The notes under the pieces were generated by a model. That model searched no databases and was not told the origin of the DNA. It saw nothing but the letters and a program-made list of their open reading frames with translations. Shown piece by piece: positions 9,600 through 19,733 of a stretch of 64,000 nucleotides of DNA; position 1 is the first letter of the stretch, and each line of letters opens with the position of its first letter. The stretch comes from Pseudomonas hydrolytica (GTDB lineage Bacteria; Pseudomonadota; Gammaproteobacteria; Pseudomonadales; Pseudomonadaceae), in contig NZ_CP099397.1 of NCBI RefSeq assembly GCF_021495345.1, positions 4,595,001 to 4,659,000 of the forward strand, given 5' to 3'. The position numbers were made by a program, and so were the translations under genes.

Positions 9600-11081
9600 T
9601 CAACCGGCGTTGACCGTCCGCCCATCGGCCCATTGTCGTAATGCAGCCAGACGCTCGGCCATCACCACCGAGAGCGGCGCGGTGCTCTGCAGCGCGCGCA
9701 GCAGCAGATGCTGATCCACCGCCTGCTGCTGCGCCTGCCCGGCGTACAGCGCACTGACCACCGCCTGCTCGATCTCCGCACCAGAGAAACCCTCGCTGGC
9801 CGCGGCCAGCTGCGCCAGGTCGAAACCGGCCGGTTCCAGTTCGCGGCGCTGCAGGTGGATACGAAAGATCTCGGCGCGCACCTCGGCATCGGGCAGGTCG
9901 ACGAAGAACAGCTCGTCGAAGCGCCCCTTGCGCACCAGTTCGGGGGGCAAGCGGTCGATGGCATTGGCCGTGGCGACGACGAATACCGGAGCCTTGCGTT
10001 CGGCCATCCAGGTCAGCAGGGTGCCGAGCACGCGCTGGCTCACGCCGCCGTCATGATCGCCGCTGGCCAGGCCCTTCTCCACCTCGTCCATCCACAGCAC
10101 GCAGGGCGCCATCTGTTCGGCCAGGCGCAGCGCCTCGCGCAGGTTGCGCTCGGTCTCGCCGAAGAACTTGTTGTACAGGCAGGCGAAATCCAGGCGCAGC
10201 AGCGGCAGCCCCCAGAGACCAGCGACCGCCTTGGCCGCCAGACTCTTGCCGCCGCCCTGCACGCCGACCAGCATCACGCCCTTGGGCGCATCGATACCCT
10301 TGCCTTCGAGAAAGCCGGCCTGACGCTCGGCCAGCCAGCGCTTGAGGTTGAGCAGGCCGCCGACATCGGCGAAACGCGCGGTGTCGTACTCGAAGCTGAG
10401 CACGCCCTCCAGATCCAGCAACTGGAACTTGGTCTTGTTCAGCTCGGGAATATCTTCCTGGGTGATCGCACCGTCGTCGCAGATCACGTTGCGCGCCAGG
10501 GCACGCGCCTCGGCATGGCTGAGGCCGCGCAGATTCTTCACCACCTGCTGCAGGGTGCGATTGTCGGTACGCACCCGCGCACCGCGGTTGCGCTCGCTCC
10601 AGCGCGTCGCCTCGTCCCGCACGATGCTCAGCAGTTCGTCTTCCGAGGGCAGCGCCAGGCTGAAGCGCGCCGCGTAACGCTGTACTTCGGCAGGCAGTTT
10701 GAGGGCATGCGACACCAGCACCAGGGTCGGCTTGTGCGCCGCCTCGCTCATGGCGATTTCCTTGAGCAGGCGAACCAGCCGCGGGTTGTCGTCGAGAAAG
10801 GGGTGCAGGTCGCACATCACGTAGAGGTTCGGCTGCGGATCGGCCTTGATCATGCGCAGCGCCGCTTCCGGCTCCAAAGTCGGCGCCTCGTCCACCGGCG
10901 CGCCCCCGAACCCCAGGCGCTGCAGCCCCTCGGTCACCGACCAGGTGTGCAGACCGAGGCCGCGCTTGACCGCCAGGCCGGTCAGGGTTTCCAGCACGCG
11001 CATCTCGTCCCAGGACTCGATGACCACCAGCTTGACCTTGGAATCCAGCACCAGTCCCAGATCGTGAATATCGTTCTTCAA
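9600..11081 (-). CDS. AAA+ ATPase (ycf46/PA0657-like)
   Basis: 493 residues. An N-terminal regulatory region (to about 230) precedes one AAA+ module: Walker A GVQGGGKS, Walker B CVLWMDEVEKG, sensor region VVATANAIDRLPPELVRKGRFDELF with the arginine finger. This is the MoxR-unrelated, FtsH-like ycf46 type of stand-alone AAA protein; its client is unknown. The start is placed at the TTG at 11081 (LKNDIHDLG), 6 bases after AAGGAG; a GTG at 11084 would be only 3 bases from it. Convergent with the SDR gene. Confidence 0.9.
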   Translation of the reverse strand: MKNDIHDLGLVLDSKVKLVVIESWDEMRVLETLTGLAVKRGLGLHTWSVTEGLQRLGFGGAPVDEAPTLEPEAALRMIKADPQPNLYVMCDLHPFLDDNPRLVRLLKEIAMSEAAHKPTLVLVSHALKLPAEVQRYAARFSLALPSEDELLSIVRDEATRWSERNRGARVRTDNRTLQQVVKNLRGLSHAEARALARNVICDDGAITQEDIPELNKTKFQLLDLEGVLSFEYDTARFADVGGLLNLKRWLAERQAGFLEGKGIDAPKGVMLVGVQGGGKSLAAKAVAGLWGLPLLRLDFACLYNKFFGETERNLREALRLAEQMAPCVLWMDEVEKGLASGDHDGGVSQRVLGTLLTWMAERKAPVFVVATANAIDRLPPELVRKGRFDELFFVDLPDAEVRAEIFRIHLQRRELEPAGFDLAQLAAASEGFSGAEIEQAVVSALYAGQAQQQAVDQHLLLRALQSTAPLSVVMAERLAALRQWADGRTVNAG

Positions 11082-11202
11082 CACGCACTCCTTGTGAGGT
11101 TTGCCAGCCAGCCATGCAGGGTTAACATCCGCGGTTTGCAATAACGGGAGCTCGCTGCATGGACTGTCCTAACAGGCAGATCGTCGCCGGAGGCATGGCG
11201 TC

Positions 11203-12042
11203 GTGCAAGTATTGAAAGCGTGCCGCAGTCACACCGCCTTGTCTCTGGCGATAAGCGCGAGCCTGGCGCTGCTGGTGGCCCCCCAGGCCTGTAACGGTCA
11301 GACGCTCACTGACGTCCTGACCGGCGGCGGCATGGGACCTGAGATGGTGGTGGTGCCCGCCGGGCAGTTCCTGATGGGCGATGGCAGCGGCCGCGGTAAC
11401 GACAACGAGCGGCCGCAACGGAGCGTGGCAATCGACAAGCCGTTCGCCATCGGCCGCTACGAGGTCACCTTTGCCGACTGGCAGACATATGCCGAAGCCA
11501 ACAAGCTGCCCATGCCAGATAACGAGGGCTGGGGTCTTTCCGCGCAGCGCCCGGTGATCCACGTGTCCTGGCGCGATGCACACGCCTATGCGCAGTGGCT
11601 GTCGCGCGAGACCGGCGCGCGTTACCGCCTACCCACCGAAGCCGAGTGGGAGTACGCGGCGCGTGGCGGCAGCCAGACCTATTACTGGTGGGGCGACGCA
11701 CTGGACAGTGATGAAACCCGGCCCCGCGCGCACTGCCGCGGTTGCGCCAGCCCTCGCCTGCTGCGTAACAAGACGGCTACAGTGGGCCAGTTTCCGGCCA
11801 ACGGCTTCGGCCTGCACGATACCGCCGGCAACGTCTGGGAATGGACGGCTTCGCGCTTCACGCAGAGCTTCGATGGCAGCGAAACGCAAAGCGCCGGCCT
11901 GCTCGACAGCAGCCCGCGGGTGGTTCGCGGTGGCGCCTGGAACAGCGGCCCGACCTACCTGCGCAGCAGCATGCGCGACCTCAAGCAGCCGCATCACCGC
12001 GACTATGCCCTGGGTTTTCGCGTGCTGCGCGAATTGCCCTGA
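11203..12042 (+). CDS. Secreted formylglycine-generating-enzyme (SUMF1)-domain protein
   Basis: 279 residues. GTG start 9 bases after GGAGG. A signal peptide covers about residues 1-32 (basic ACRSH, then LSLAISASLALLVAP). The remainder is an FGE/SUMF1 fold: MVVVPAGQFLMGDGS, RPVIHVSWRDAHAYAQWLS, YRLPTEAEWEYAARGG and a C-terminal VVRGGAWN. Bacterial members outside sulfatase clusters often are binding or structural modules rather than true formylglycine generators, and no sulfatase gene lies nearby. Divergent from the AAA+ ATPase gene. Confidence 0.88.
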   Translation: MQVLKACRSHTALSLAISASLALLVAPQACNGQTLTDVLTGGGMGPEMVVVPAGQFLMGDGSGRGNDNERPQRSVAIDKPFAIGRYEVTFADWQTYAEANKLPMPDNEGWGLSAQRPVIHVSWRDAHAYAQWLSRETGARYRLPTEAEWEYAARGGSQTYYWWGDALDSDETRPRAHCRGCASPRLLRNKTATVGQFPANGFGLHDTAGNVWEWTASRFTQSFDGSETQSAGLLDSSPRVVRGGAWNSGPTYLRSSMRDLKQPHHRDYALGFRVLRELP

Positions 12043-12103
12043 GCTCGGACGTCCCAGTCACTTTGCAGTAGACTAGTCGCGTTGTGTTTTCCGGAGGTGC
12101 CCC

Positions 12104-12751
12104 ATGGCCAGTGAACGCCAGTACTCCCCCGTCGATCGCCTGCTGCTGCAGGCCGATGCTGCGCTACGTACCCTGCTGCCCTTCAGTGGCGCATCCAGCC
12201 GTCCGTCTCCGGCCATCGTTCAGGCGGAAACGGATCTGAACCCCGAGGAGAGCCGGCATATCGCCGGGCTGATGCGCATCAACCATACCGGCGAGGTCTG
12301 CGCCCAGGCGCTCTACCAGGGCCAGGCGCTGACCGCCAAGCTGCCGGAAGTAAGCAGCGCCATGGAGCACGCGGCCGACGAGGAGATCGATCACCTGGCC
12401 TGGTGCGAGCAGCGCATCCGCGAGCTGGGCAGTCATCCCAGCGTGCTCAACCCCTTGTTCTACGGCCTGTCCTTTGGCGTCGGCGCCGTGGCCGGCCTGG
12501 TCAGCGATCGGGTCAGCCTGGGGTTCGTGGCCGCCACCGAAGATCAGGTGTGCAAGCATCTGGATGAGCATCTGGAACAGATTCCCGAACACGATGCCAA
12601 GTCGCGCGCCATCCTCGAACAGATGCGCATCGACGAGGAGCAGCACGCCAACAGCGCCCTGGCCGCCGGTGGCGTGCGCTTCCCGGCGCCGGTGAAGTTC
12701 GGCATGACCCTGCTGTCGAAGGCCATGACCAAGAGCACCTACCGCATCTGA
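12104..12751 (+). CDS. coq7: 2-octaprenyl-3-methyl-6-methoxy-1,4-benzoquinol hydroxylase
   Basis: Di-iron hydroxylase for a late ring hydroxylation in ubiquinone biosynthesis. 215 residues; the ferritin-like metal ligands are visible in [23 protein letters not shown] and [11 protein letters not shown]. Preceded by GGAGG at a suitable distance. Followed at once by a strong terminator. Hydrophobic central helices fit peripheral membrane association. Confidence 0.96.
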   Translation: MASERQYSPVDRLLLQADAALRTLLPFSGASSRPSPAIVQAETDLNPEESRHIAGLMRINHTGEVCAQALYQGQALTAKLPEVSSAMEHAADEEIDHLAWCEQRIRELGSHPSVLNPLFYGLSFGVGAVAGLVSDRVSLGFVAATEDQVCKHLDEHLEQIPEHDAKSRAILEQMRIDEEQHANSALAAGGVRFPAPVKFGMTLLSKAMTKSTYRI

Positions 12752-12788
12752 AACCAACAAGGGCGCCAATCGGCGCCCTTGTGGTTTA
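12750..12788. terminator. Bidirectional terminator between coq7 and osmC-like gene
   Basis: Eleven-base perfect stem ACAAGGGCGCC (12757-12767) and GGCGCCCTTGT (12772-12782), 4-base loop, flanked by A-rich and T-rich ends that extend the stem. It lies between converging genes. Confidence 0.85.
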
Positions 12789-12800
12789 CAGCGTAGAGGC

Positions 12801-13223
12801 CTAGCCCAGCTCGACGATTTCGTAGTCGTGGCTGATAGCCACCCCGGCACGGCCCAGCATGATCGAGGCCGAGCAGTATTTTTCCGCCGACAGCTCCACC
12901 GCGCGCTTGACCTGGGCTTCCTTCAGCCCACGGCCCTTGACCACGAAATGCAGGTGGATCTTGGTGAATACCTTGGGCTCCTCGCTGGCGCGTTCGGCGT
13001 CGAGGAACACCTCGCAGCTTTCCACCGGCTGACGCCCTTTGCGCAGAATGCTGACCACATCGAAGTTGCTGCAACCGCCCAGGCCGATCAGCAGCATTTC
13101 CATCGGCCGAATGCCGAGGTTGCGACCGCCGGCATCGGGCGGGCCGTCCATCACCACGGCATGGCCGCTACCGGACTCGCCGAGGAACAGGGCTTCACCG
13201 GCCCACTGCACGCGCGCTTTCAT
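12801..13223 (-). CDS. OsmC/Ohr family protein
   Basis: 140 residues of the OsmC peroxiredoxin-like fold (YhfA subgroup): KARVQWAGEALFLGES, RPMEMLLIGLGGCSNFDV with the reactive cysteine, and a second cysteine about 20 residues on (VESCEVFLDAER). Such proteins reduce organic hydroperoxides or bind fatty acids. The start at 13223 follows GGGAG; the frame is open 60 codons further upstream but that stretch is not family-like. Divergent from vfr. Confidence 0.9.
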   Translation of the reverse strand: MKARVQWAGEALFLGESGSGHAVVMDGPPDAGGRNLGIRPMEMLLIGLGGCSNFDVVSILRKGRQPVESCEVFLDAERASEEPKVFTKIHLHFVVKGRGLKEAQVKRAVELSAEKYCSASIMLGRAGVAISHDYEIVELG

Positions 13224-13456
13224 TGATTCAGGCTCCCTGGGTGGAAAGTTCGGCAGGTTAGCACAGCCATGGAATCCCCTGCTGTGTGGCCTGTGCGACA
13301 AAGTTCCACGGAGTAGTGTTAGCCAAGTCGCAAAATACGCCCTGGTCATCGTATGTCTGTTAAGCTGACGCCGGAATGCTGGCACACTTGGCCGGATAAC
13401 CAATAAGAAATTGCCGTTGGATAAAGGCCTTCATTTTTCATATTCGGGACTCGGGC

Positions 13457-14101
13457 ATGGTTGCTATTACCCTCACACCTAAAATCAAGAACCTCGACAA
13501 GCTTCTCGCACACTGTCATCGCCGTCGCTACACCGCCAAAAGCACCATCATCTACGCAGGTGATCGTTGCGAAACGCTGTTCTTCATCGTCAAGGGCTCG
13601 GTCACCATCCTGATCGAGGATGACGATGGCCGCGAGATGATCATCGCCTACCTCAACTCTGGCGACTTCTTCGGTGAGATGGGCCTGTTCGAGAAGGATG
13701 GCGCGGAGAAGGAGCGCAGCGCCTGGGTACGCGCCAAGACCGAATGCGAAGTGGCGGAAATCAGCTACGCCAAATTCCGCGAACTGACCCAGCAGGACCC
13801 CGACATCCTCTTCGCCCTCGGCAGCCAGATGGCAGAGCGCCTGCGCAACACCACGCGCAAGGTCGGCGATCTGGCCTTCCTCGATGTCACCGGCCGCGTC
13901 GCCCGCACCCTGCTCGATCTGTGCAAGCAGCCGGACGCCATGACCCACCCGGACGGCATGCAGATCAAGATCACCCGCCAGGAAATCGGCCGCATCGTCG
14001 GCTGCTCGCGGGAGATGGTCGGTCGCGTACTCAAGTCCCTGGAAGAACAGGGCCTGGTGCACGTGAAAGGCAAGACCATGGTGGTCTTCGGCACGCGCTG
14101 A
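13457..14101 (+). CDS. vfr: cAMP-binding global regulator Vfr (CRP family)
   Basis: 214 residues, the length of P. aeruginosa Vfr. The N-terminal beta-barrel holds the cAMP pocket (FFGEMGLF followed by RSAWVRA), a long dimer helix follows, and the C-terminal helix-turn-helix reads [22 protein letters not shown]. Vfr controls quorum sensing, type IV pili, secretion and virulence genes in P. aeruginosa and a smaller set in other pseudomonads. About 230 bases of non-coding DNA separate it from the divergent OsmC gene, room for its promoter. Confidence 0.96.
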   Translation: MVAITLTPKIKNLDKLLAHCHRRRYTAKSTIIYAGDRCETLFFIVKGSVTILIEDDDGREMIIAYLNSGDFFGEMGLFEKDGAEKERSAWVRAKTECEVAEISYAKFRELTQQDPDILFALGSQMAERLRNTTRKVGDLAFLDVTGRVARTLLDLCKQPDAMTHPDGMQIKITRQEIGRIVGCSREMVGRVLKSLEEQGLVHVKGKTMVVFGTR

Positions 14102-14113
14102 ACCCCGCCCCAT

Positions 14114-14144
14114 GAAAAAGCCGGCTTGATTGCCGGCTTTTTCG
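14114..14144. terminator. vfr / trpC bidirectional terminator
   Basis: AAAAAGCCGGC (14115-14125) and GCCGGCTTTTT (14132-14142), 6-base loop, with T-run on the plus strand and, read on the minus strand, a T-run as well. Located between converging vfr and trpC. Confidence 0.88.
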
Positions 14145-14145
14145 T

Positions 14146-14985
14146 TTACTCGGGGTCCTTGCCGACCACCGTCGGCCGCCCACGCTCGGGAAAGAACAAA
14201 CGCTGCAGCTCGGCCCCGGGGCTCTCAGCCCGCATGAAGGCCTCGCCAACCAGGAAGGCATACACCTCGCTGATCTCCATCAGCTCGACATCGGCGCGGT
14301 TGAGAATGCCACTCTCGGTCACCACCAGGCGCTCACGCGGAATGCGCGGCAGCAGGTCCAGAGTGGTTTCCAGACTGACCTCGAAGGTGTGCAGGTTACG
14401 GTTGTTGATCCCCACCAGCGGCGTATCCAGAGTATTGAGCGCGCGCTCCAGTTCGTTGCCATCATGTACCTCCACCAGCACGTCGAGGCCGACATCCTTG
14501 GCCACCGCGGCCAGTTCGGCCATGCGCACGTCATCCAGGCAGGACACGATCAGCAGCACGCAATCGGCGCCGAGGGCGCGGGCCTCGACGATCTGGTAGG
14601 GATCGACCATGAAATCCTTGCGGATCACCGGCAGCGCGCAGGCGGCGCGAGCCTGCTGCAGGTATTCATCGGCACCCTGGAAGAAATCGATATCGGTCAG
14701 CACCGACAGGCAGGTGGCACCGCCGGCCTCGTAGCTGCGGGCAATATCGGCGGGCACGAAGTCGGCGCGCAGCACGCCCTTGCTCGGCGAGGCCTTCTTG
14801 ATCTCGGCAATCACCGCCGGCTGCTTGCGCGCCGCCTGCTCCAGCAGCGCCCGGGCAAAGCCGCGCGGCGCATCGGCGGCGCGGGCGGCCGCTTCCAGTT
14901 CGGCGAGGCTGACCTGGACGCGGCGCGCGGCCACTTCCTCGAACTTACGGGCGACGATCTTCTCCAGTACGGTTGGCACGCTCAC
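14146..14985 (-). CDS. trpC: Indole-3-glycerol phosphate synthase
   Basis: Closes the indole ring from CdRP in tryptophan synthesis. 279-residue TIM barrel with [13 protein letters not shown] (catalytic lysine), [12 protein letters not shown] and [10 protein letters not shown]. Monofunctional, as usual in Pseudomonas, without a fused TrpF. Start overlaps the trpD stop by 4 bases, so translation is coupled. Last gene of the trpE-G-D-C block. Confidence 0.97.
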   Translation of the reverse strand: MSVPTVLEKIVARKFEEVAARRVQVSLAELEAAARAADAPRGFARALLEQAARKQPAVIAEIKKASPSKGVLRADFVPADIARSYEAGGATCLSVLTDIDFFQGADEYLQQARAACALPVIRKDFMVDPYQIVEARALGADCVLLIVSCLDDVRMAELAAVAKDVGLDVLVEVHDGNELERALNTLDTPLVGINNRNLHTFEVSLETTLDLLPRIPRERLVVTESGILNRADVELMEISEVYAFLVGEAFMRAESPGAELQRLFFPERGRPTVVGKDPE

Positions 14986-16028
14986 CCTTCGTTCTCCTGT
15001 TTGAATACCGCGGTAAAGGACACCAGCTCCTCCAGCTTCTCGCGCGCCAGCCCGGTGTGCAAGGCATCGTGGGCCAGCTGCACGCCTTCGCGCAGACTAC
15101 TGGCATGGTCAGCGGCGTACAGTGCAGCGCCTGCATTGAGCACGATCATGTCGGCGGCCTTCTGACCATTCTCGGTCTTGCGCCGCCCCAGCGCGTCGCG
15201 GATCAGTTCCAGCGACTGCTCGGCGTTGTCGACGGTCAGGCCGATCAGGCTCTGACTCTTGATGGCGAAATCCTCGGGCTGGATGCGGTACTCGCTGATC
15301 TTGCCGTCCTTGAGCTCGGCGACGAAGGTAGGCGCGGCCAGGCTGATCTCGTCCAGGCCATCCTGCGCGTGCACCACCAATACATGCTCGCTACCCAGGC
15401 GCTGCAGCACTTCGGCCATCGGCCGACACAACGCCTGGCTGAACACGCCGATGACCTGATGCCTGGCACCAGCCGGGTTGGTCATCGGGCCGAGCATGTT
15501 GAAGAGGGTGCGCAGGCCCAGCTCGCGGCGCGGGCCGATGGCGTGCTTCATCGCCCCGTGATGAGACGGCGCGAACATGAAGCCGACGCCCACGCTCTCG
15601 ACGCAGCGCGCCACCTGCTCGGGCTTGAGCCCCAGGTAGACGCCGGCCGCTTCCAGCAGATCGGCACTGCCGCTCTTGCCGGAGACTGCGCGGTTGCCGT
15701 GCTTGGCCACCTTGCCGCCGGCCGCCGCGACGACGAAGGCCGCCGCGGTGGAGACGTTGAAGATATTCATGCCATCGCCGCCGGTGCCGCAGGTGTCGAC
15801 CAGGCGCTCGGCGTCGATGACCACCGGAGCGGCCAGCTCGCGCATCACGCTGGCGGCACCGACGATCTCGTCGATGGTCTCGCTCTTCATGCGCATGCCC
15901 ATGAGGAAGGCGCCGATCTGCGCGTCGGTGCACTGGCCGGTCATGATTTCGCGCATCACCGCCTGCATTTCCTCGGTAGTTAGATCGAGCTGGGCGACGA
16001 TCCGGCCCAGAGCTTCCTTGATATTCAT
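14982..16028 (-). CDS. trpD: Anthranilate phosphoribosyltransferase
   Basis: Transfers the phosphoribosyl group from PRPP to anthranilate. 348 residues with the PRPP loop [15 protein letters not shown] and the anthranilate-binding [19 protein letters not shown]. Overlaps trpC and trpG by 4 bases at each end, giving a tightly coupled trpG-D-C unit. Confidence 0.97.
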   Translation of the reverse strand: MNIKEALGRIVAQLDLTTEEMQAVMREIMTGQCTDAQIGAFLMGMRMKSETIDEIVGAASVMRELAAPVVIDAERLVDTCGTGGDGMNIFNVSTAAAFVVAAAGGKVAKHGNRAVSGKSGSADLLEAAGVYLGLKPEQVARCVESVGVGFMFAPSHHGAMKHAIGPRRELGLRTLFNMLGPMTNPAGARHQVIGVFSQALCRPMAEVLQRLGSEHVLVVHAQDGLDEISLAAPTFVAELKDGKISEYRIQPEDFAIKSQSLIGLTVDNAEQSLELIRDALGRRKTENGQKAADMIVLNAGAALYAADHASSLREGVQLAHDALHTGLAREKLEELVSFTAVFKQENEG

Positions 16029-16621
16029 GCGCGCACGCCTCCGGTCTGCTTGAGGAAATTGGCGAACAGTTCGTGGCCCTGCTCGGTGAGGATGGACTCG
16101 GGGTGGAACTGCACGCCCTCGACGTTCAGGGTCTTGTGGCGCAGGCCCATGATCTCATCGACCGAGCCGTCTTCGTGCTGGGTCCAGGCGGTGATCTCCA
16201 GACAGTCCGGCAGGGTTTCGCGCTTGACCACCAGAGAATGATAGCGGGTCACGGTGAGCGGGTTGTTCAGGCCGGCGAATACGCCCTTGTCCGCATGGAA
16301 CACCGGGCTGGTCTTGCCATGCATCACCTGGCGCGCACGCACCACGTCGCCGCCGTAGGCCTGGCCGATGCTCTGGTGGCCGAGGCAGACGCCAAGGATC
16401 GGCAGCTTGCCGGCGAAATGCAGGATGGCCTCGATGGACACCCCCGCCTCGGTCGGCGTGCACGGGCCGGGCGAGACGACGATGCGCTCGGGCTTCAGTG
16501 CTTCGATTTCGGCGATGCTCAGCTCGTCGTTGCGGATCACATGGACGTCGGCGCCCAGCTCGCCCAGGTACTGCACGACGTTGTAGGTGAAGGAGTCGTA
16601 GTTGTCGATCATCAAAAGCAT
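16025..16621 (-). CDS. trpG: Anthranilate synthase component II (glutamine amidotransferase)
   Basis: Class I glutamine amidotransferase supplying ammonia to TrpE. 198 residues: [14 protein letters not shown], nucleophile cysteine in [12 protein letters not shown], and the His-Glu pair in [14 protein letters not shown]. Only 13 bases separate it from trpE upstream. In P. aeruginosa trpE and trpG are separated by the R/F-pyocin cluster; here they are adjacent. Confidence 0.96.
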   Translation of the reverse strand: MLLMIDNYDSFTYNVVQYLGELGADVHVIRNDELSIAEIEALKPERIVVSPGPCTPTEAGVSIEAILHFAGKLPILGVCLGHQSIGQAYGGDVVRARQVMHGKTSPVFHADKGVFAGLNNPLTVTRYHSLVVKRETLPDCLEITAWTQHEDGSVDEIMGLRHKTLNVEGVQFHPESILTEQGHELFANFLKQTGGVRA

Positions 16622-16634
16622 GGTACGGCTCCTG

Positions 16635-18125
16635 TTATTCCTGGGCCTGGACGGCAGTCTGTTCGGCGAGCGCGACGGCGCGGAACATGGCGCGGCGCTT
16701 GTTCAGGGTTTCTTCCCACTCCAGCGCGGGCACCGAGTCGGCGACGATGCCGGCGCCGGCCTGCACGTGCAGCTCGCCGTCCTTGATCACCGCGGTGCGG
16801 ATGGCGATGGCGGTGTCCATGTTGCCGTTCCAGGCGTAGTAGCCGACTGCGCCGCCGTAGACGCCGCGCTTGACCGGCTCCAACTCATCGATGATTTCCA
16901 TGGCGCGGATCTTCGGCGCGCCGGACAGGGTGCCGGCCGGCAGGATGGCGCGCAGCGCGTCCATTGCCGACAGCTCGGGTTTCAGCTGACCGGTGACGTT
17001 GGAGACGATATGCATGACGTTGGAATAGCGCTCGATGACCATCTTCTCGGTGAGCTTGACCGAGCCGATCTGCGACACGCGGCCGGTGTCGTTACGGCCC
17101 AGATCGATCAGCATCAGGTGCTCGGCGATTTCCTTGGCGTCGGACAGCAGGTCGTCTTCCAGCGCCTTGTCCGCCTCCTCGCTGGCGCCGCGCGGACGCG
17201 TGCCGGCGATGGGGCGCACGGTGACCAGGCCATCCTCGACGCGCACCAGCACCTCGGGCGAGGAGCCGACCACATGAAAGTCGCCGAAGTTGAAGAAGTA
17301 CATGTAGGGCGTCGGGTTGATGCAACGCAGCGCGCGGTACAGGTCGATGGGCGCGGCCTTGAACGGAATCGACATGCGCTGGGAGATCACCACCTGCATG
17401 CAGTCGCCGGCCAGGATGTACTCCTTGATCGCACGGACCGCCGCCTCGTAGTCGCCCTGGCTGTAGCTGGAGCGAAACGCCGGCTCATCGCCCAAAGGCG
17501 CAGACAGGTCCACGCCCAGGCGTGGGGTGATCGGCTGGCGCAGCTTGTGCAGGATCTCGCGCAGGCGCGCATGGCCTTGCTCGAAGGCATCCGGCTGCGC
17601 CGGGTCGGCCAGAACGATGCCGTGCATCTTGCCGGCCAGGTTGTCGAACACCACCACCGCGTCGGACACCATCAGCAGGATGTCCGGCGTGCCCAGCGCA
17701 TCGGGATTCACCCCGGCAGCCAGCTTGGGCTCGACGTAACGCACGCTGTCATAGCCGAAGTAGCCCACCAGGCCACCGTTGAAGCGCGGCAGACCAACGA
17801 TGGTCGGCACCTTGTAGCGCGCCTTGAACTGCTCGACGAACTCCAGCGGGTCGGCGCACTCGTGGCGCTCGACCTCGACGCCGTCGGTGCTGACCACGAC
17901 ATCATGGCCATGCACGCGCAGCACGGTGCGCGCCGGCAGGCCGATGATCGAATAACGGCCCCACTTTTCGCCGCCCTGCACGGATTCGAGCAGGTAGGAG
18001 TTGGGCGCATCGGCCAGTTTCAGGTAGATGGACAGCGGCGTGTCGAAATCCACCAGGGTTTCGCAGGCCAGCGGAATGCGGTTGTAGCCTTCGGCGGCTA
18101 AACGCAGGAATTCTTCATGGGTCAT
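16635..18125 (-). CDS. trpE: Anthranilate synthase component I
   Basis: Converts chorismate to anthranilate with TrpG; feedback-inhibited by tryptophan. 496 residues. Chorismate-enzyme signatures include [21 protein letters not shown] and [20 protein letters not shown]. The start at 18125 follows GAGG; an ATG 4 codons upstream (18137) is the alternative. A Trp-rich leader peptide 67 bases upstream implies attenuation control, which is established for trpE in P. putida. Confidence 0.96.
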   Translation of the reverse strand: MTHEEFLRLAAEGYNRIPLACETLVDFDTPLSIYLKLADAPNSYLLESVQGGEKWGRYSIIGLPARTVLRVHGHDVVVSTDGVEVERHECADPLEFVEQFKARYKVPTIVGLPRFNGGLVGYFGYDSVRYVEPKLAAGVNPDALGTPDILLMVSDAVVVFDNLAGKMHGIVLADPAQPDAFEQGHARLREILHKLRQPITPRLGVDLSAPLGDEPAFRSSYSQGDYEAAVRAIKEYILAGDCMQVVISQRMSIPFKAAPIDLYRALRCINPTPYMYFFNFGDFHVVGSSPEVLVRVEDGLVTVRPIAGTRPRGASEEADKALEDDLLSDAKEIAEHLMLIDLGRNDTGRVSQIGSVKLTEKMVIERYSNVMHIVSNVTGQLKPELSAMDALRAILPAGTLSGAPKIRAMEIIDELEPVKRGVYGGAVGYYAWNGNMDTAIAIRTAVIKDGELHVQAGAGIVADSVPALEWEETLNKRRAMFRAVALAEQTAVQAQE

Positions 18126-18191
18126 GATCAGCCTCATGGCTCGGGGAAAACGGTCGGGTGCAAACGGGCCGCGCGCAGCGGCAGGACGAAA

Positions 18192-18236
18192 TCAGGCGCG
18201 CCAGCGCCAACGGGCCAGGGCCTTGATGACCTTCAT
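18192..18236 (-). CDS. Candidate trp leader peptide (14 codons) upstream of trpE
   Basis: The minus strand upstream of trpE contains an ATG-initiated frame encoding MKVIKALARWRWRA then TGA, with two Trp codons (TGG CGC TGG) two codons before the end; an alternative GTG start at 18260 would add one further Trp. Tandem Trp codons in a short frame just upstream of trpE are the hallmark of a ribosome-mediated attenuator, and attenuation of trpE is known in P. putida. I could not draw a convincing canonical terminator hairpin in the 66 bases to the trpE start, although a short T-run (GACCGTTTTCC) is present. The Shine-Dalgarno sequence is weak. Confidence 0.6.
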   Translation of the reverse strand: MKVIKALARWRWRA

Positions 18237-18335
18237 CCAGAGTTTGCAGCTAACCACCACGGTGCGATCTCGACAGGCGGGGGAATAAGGAGAGCGGCCA
18301 CGGTAGCGCAGCCGCTCGACCTAAGCAACCCGTAG

Positions 18336-18378
18336 GCGATTCGGCGATTGCCCGCAAGCGGGCTCCTGCGGGCAAATG
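18336..18378. repeat. REP-type inverted repeat between trpE leader and gph
   Basis: Contains the common Pseudomonas REP core GCCCGCAAGCGGGCTCCTGC followed by a further GCGGGC arm. It lies just downstream of gph and may act as a transcript-stabilising or terminating hairpin. Confidence 0.7.
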
Positions 18379-18381
18379 CAA

Positions 18382-19062
18382 TTACAGCAGCTCGGCCAGG
18401 CTATCGACCACCACCGCCGGACGTTCCTCGGCAATCGGCCGGCCATGGTTGTAGCCATAGCTCACGGCGACGCAGGGCACGCCGGCAGCGCGTGCGGCCA
18501 GCACATCATTGCGCGAATCGCCGACGAACAGCGCTTGTGCCGCCTCGACCCCAGCCAGATGCATCACCTGCAGCAGCGCAGCCGGGTCGGGCTTCTGCTG
18601 CGGCAGGGTGTCGCCGCCAATGATCCAGCGGAAGTAACCGCCCAGGCCGACCTGATCCAGCAGCGGCGCGACGAAACGCTCCGGCTTGTTGGTCACCACC
18701 GCCAGCTCCACGGCCGCCGTGCTCAAGGCTTCGAGCAGCTCGTGCACACCGGGGTACAGCGCGGTCAGGTTGTGGCAGTCGGCGTAGATATCGAGAAAGC
18801 GTGCCAGCGCCTGCTCCGTCTCGGCCTCGCCCACGGCCGAGTGATCCAGGCCACCAGCCAGGGCGCGCCGAACCAGCACCCGGGCACCGTTGCCGACCCA
18901 CTCGCGAACCTGTTCCACGCCAGCAGGCGGACGACCCAGCTCGACCAGCATGCGGTCGACCGCTGCGGCCAGATCCGGCACCGAGTCGATCAGCGTGCCG
19001 TCCAGGTCGAACATCACCAGGCGCGGCAGCTCACCGCCGCACAGCGCGCGCAGCGGTTTCAT
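18382..19062 (-). CDS. gph: Phosphoglycolate phosphatase
   Basis: HAD-family phosphatase removing 2-phosphoglycolate produced by DNA repair. 226 residues with motif [13 protein letters not shown], motif [11 protein letters not shown] and motif [18 protein letters not shown]; the helical cap lies between motifs I and II. It overlaps rpe by 4 bases, giving an rpe-gph operon upstream of trpE, the order seen in P. aeruginosa. Confidence 0.95.
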   Translation of the reverse strand: MKPLRALCGGELPRLVMFDLDGTLIDSVPDLAAAVDRMLVELGRPPAGVEQVREWVGNGARVLVRRALAGGLDHSAVGEAETEQALARFLDIYADCHNLTALYPGVHELLEALSTAAVELAVVTNKPERFVAPLLDQVGLGGYFRWIIGGDTLPQQKPDPAALLQVMHLAGVEAAQALFVGDSRNDVLAARAAGVPCVAVSYGYNHGRPIAEERPAVVVDSLAELL

Positions 19063-19733
19063 CCACGCACCTGGGCCAGTTCGGCGCGCATGGCGTCGAT
19101 CACCGCCTTGTAGTCCGGCTGGTTGAATATGGCCGAGCCGGCGACGAAGGTGTCCGCGCCCGCCTCGGCGATCTCGCGGATGTTCTGCACGTTGACGCCG
19201 CCGTCGATCTCCAGGCGGATCTCGCGGCCGCTGGCGTCGATCAGCGCACGGGCTTCACGCAGCTTGTCGAGGGTACCGGGGATGAACTTCTGTCCGCCGA
19301 AGCCGGGGTTGACGCTCATCAGCAAAATCATGTCGACCTTGTCCATCACGTACTTGAGCACGTCCAGCGGAGTGGCCGGGTTGAACACCAGACCCGCCTT
19401 GGCGCCGCCGCTCTTGATCAGTTGCAGGCTGCGGTCGATGTGCTCGCTGGCTTCCGGGTGGAAGGTGATGTACGACGCGCCGGCTTCGATGAAGTCGCCG
19501 ATGATGCGATCCACCGGCTTGACCATCAGGTGCGCGTCGATGGGCGCGGTGATGCCGTACTTGCGCAGCGCTGCACAGACCATCGGGCCGATGGTCAGGT
19601 TGGGCACGTAGTGGTTGTCCATGACATCGAAGTGGACGATGTCCGCCCCGGCGGCGAGTACGTTGTCCACTTCCTCGCCCAGGCGGGCGAAGTCGGCGGA
19701 AAGGATCGACGGGGCGATGGCGAAGGGTTGCAT
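19059..19733 (-). CDS. rpe: Ribulose-phosphate 3-epimerase
   Basis: Interconverts ribulose-5-phosphate and xylulose-5-phosphate in the pentose phosphate pathway. 224-residue TIM barrel with [31 protein letters not shown] and [12 protein letters not shown]. Product supplies the PRPP branch used by trpD. Its stop overlaps the gph start by 4 bases. Confidence 0.97.
   Translation of the reverse strand: MQPFAIAPSILSADFARLGEEVDNVLAAGADIVHFDVMDNHYVPNLTIGPMVCAALRKYGITAPIDAHLMVKPVDRIIGDFIEAGASYITFHPEASEHIDRSLQLIKSGGAKAGLVFNPATPLDVLKYVMDKVDMILLMSVNPGFGGQKFIPGTLDKLREARALIDASGREIRLEIDGGVNVQNIREIAEAGADTFVAGSAIFNQPDYKAVIDAMRAELAQVRG

Noticed and set aside
18126..18191. Canonical attenuator terminator before trpE
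   Set aside because: Looked for a GC stem followed by Ts; only a short T-run without a convincing stem was seen.
18117..18335. 72-codon plus-strand frame between trpE and gph
   Set aside because: No ribosome binding site or domain; it overlaps the trpE start and the minus-strand trp leader, which explains the region better.
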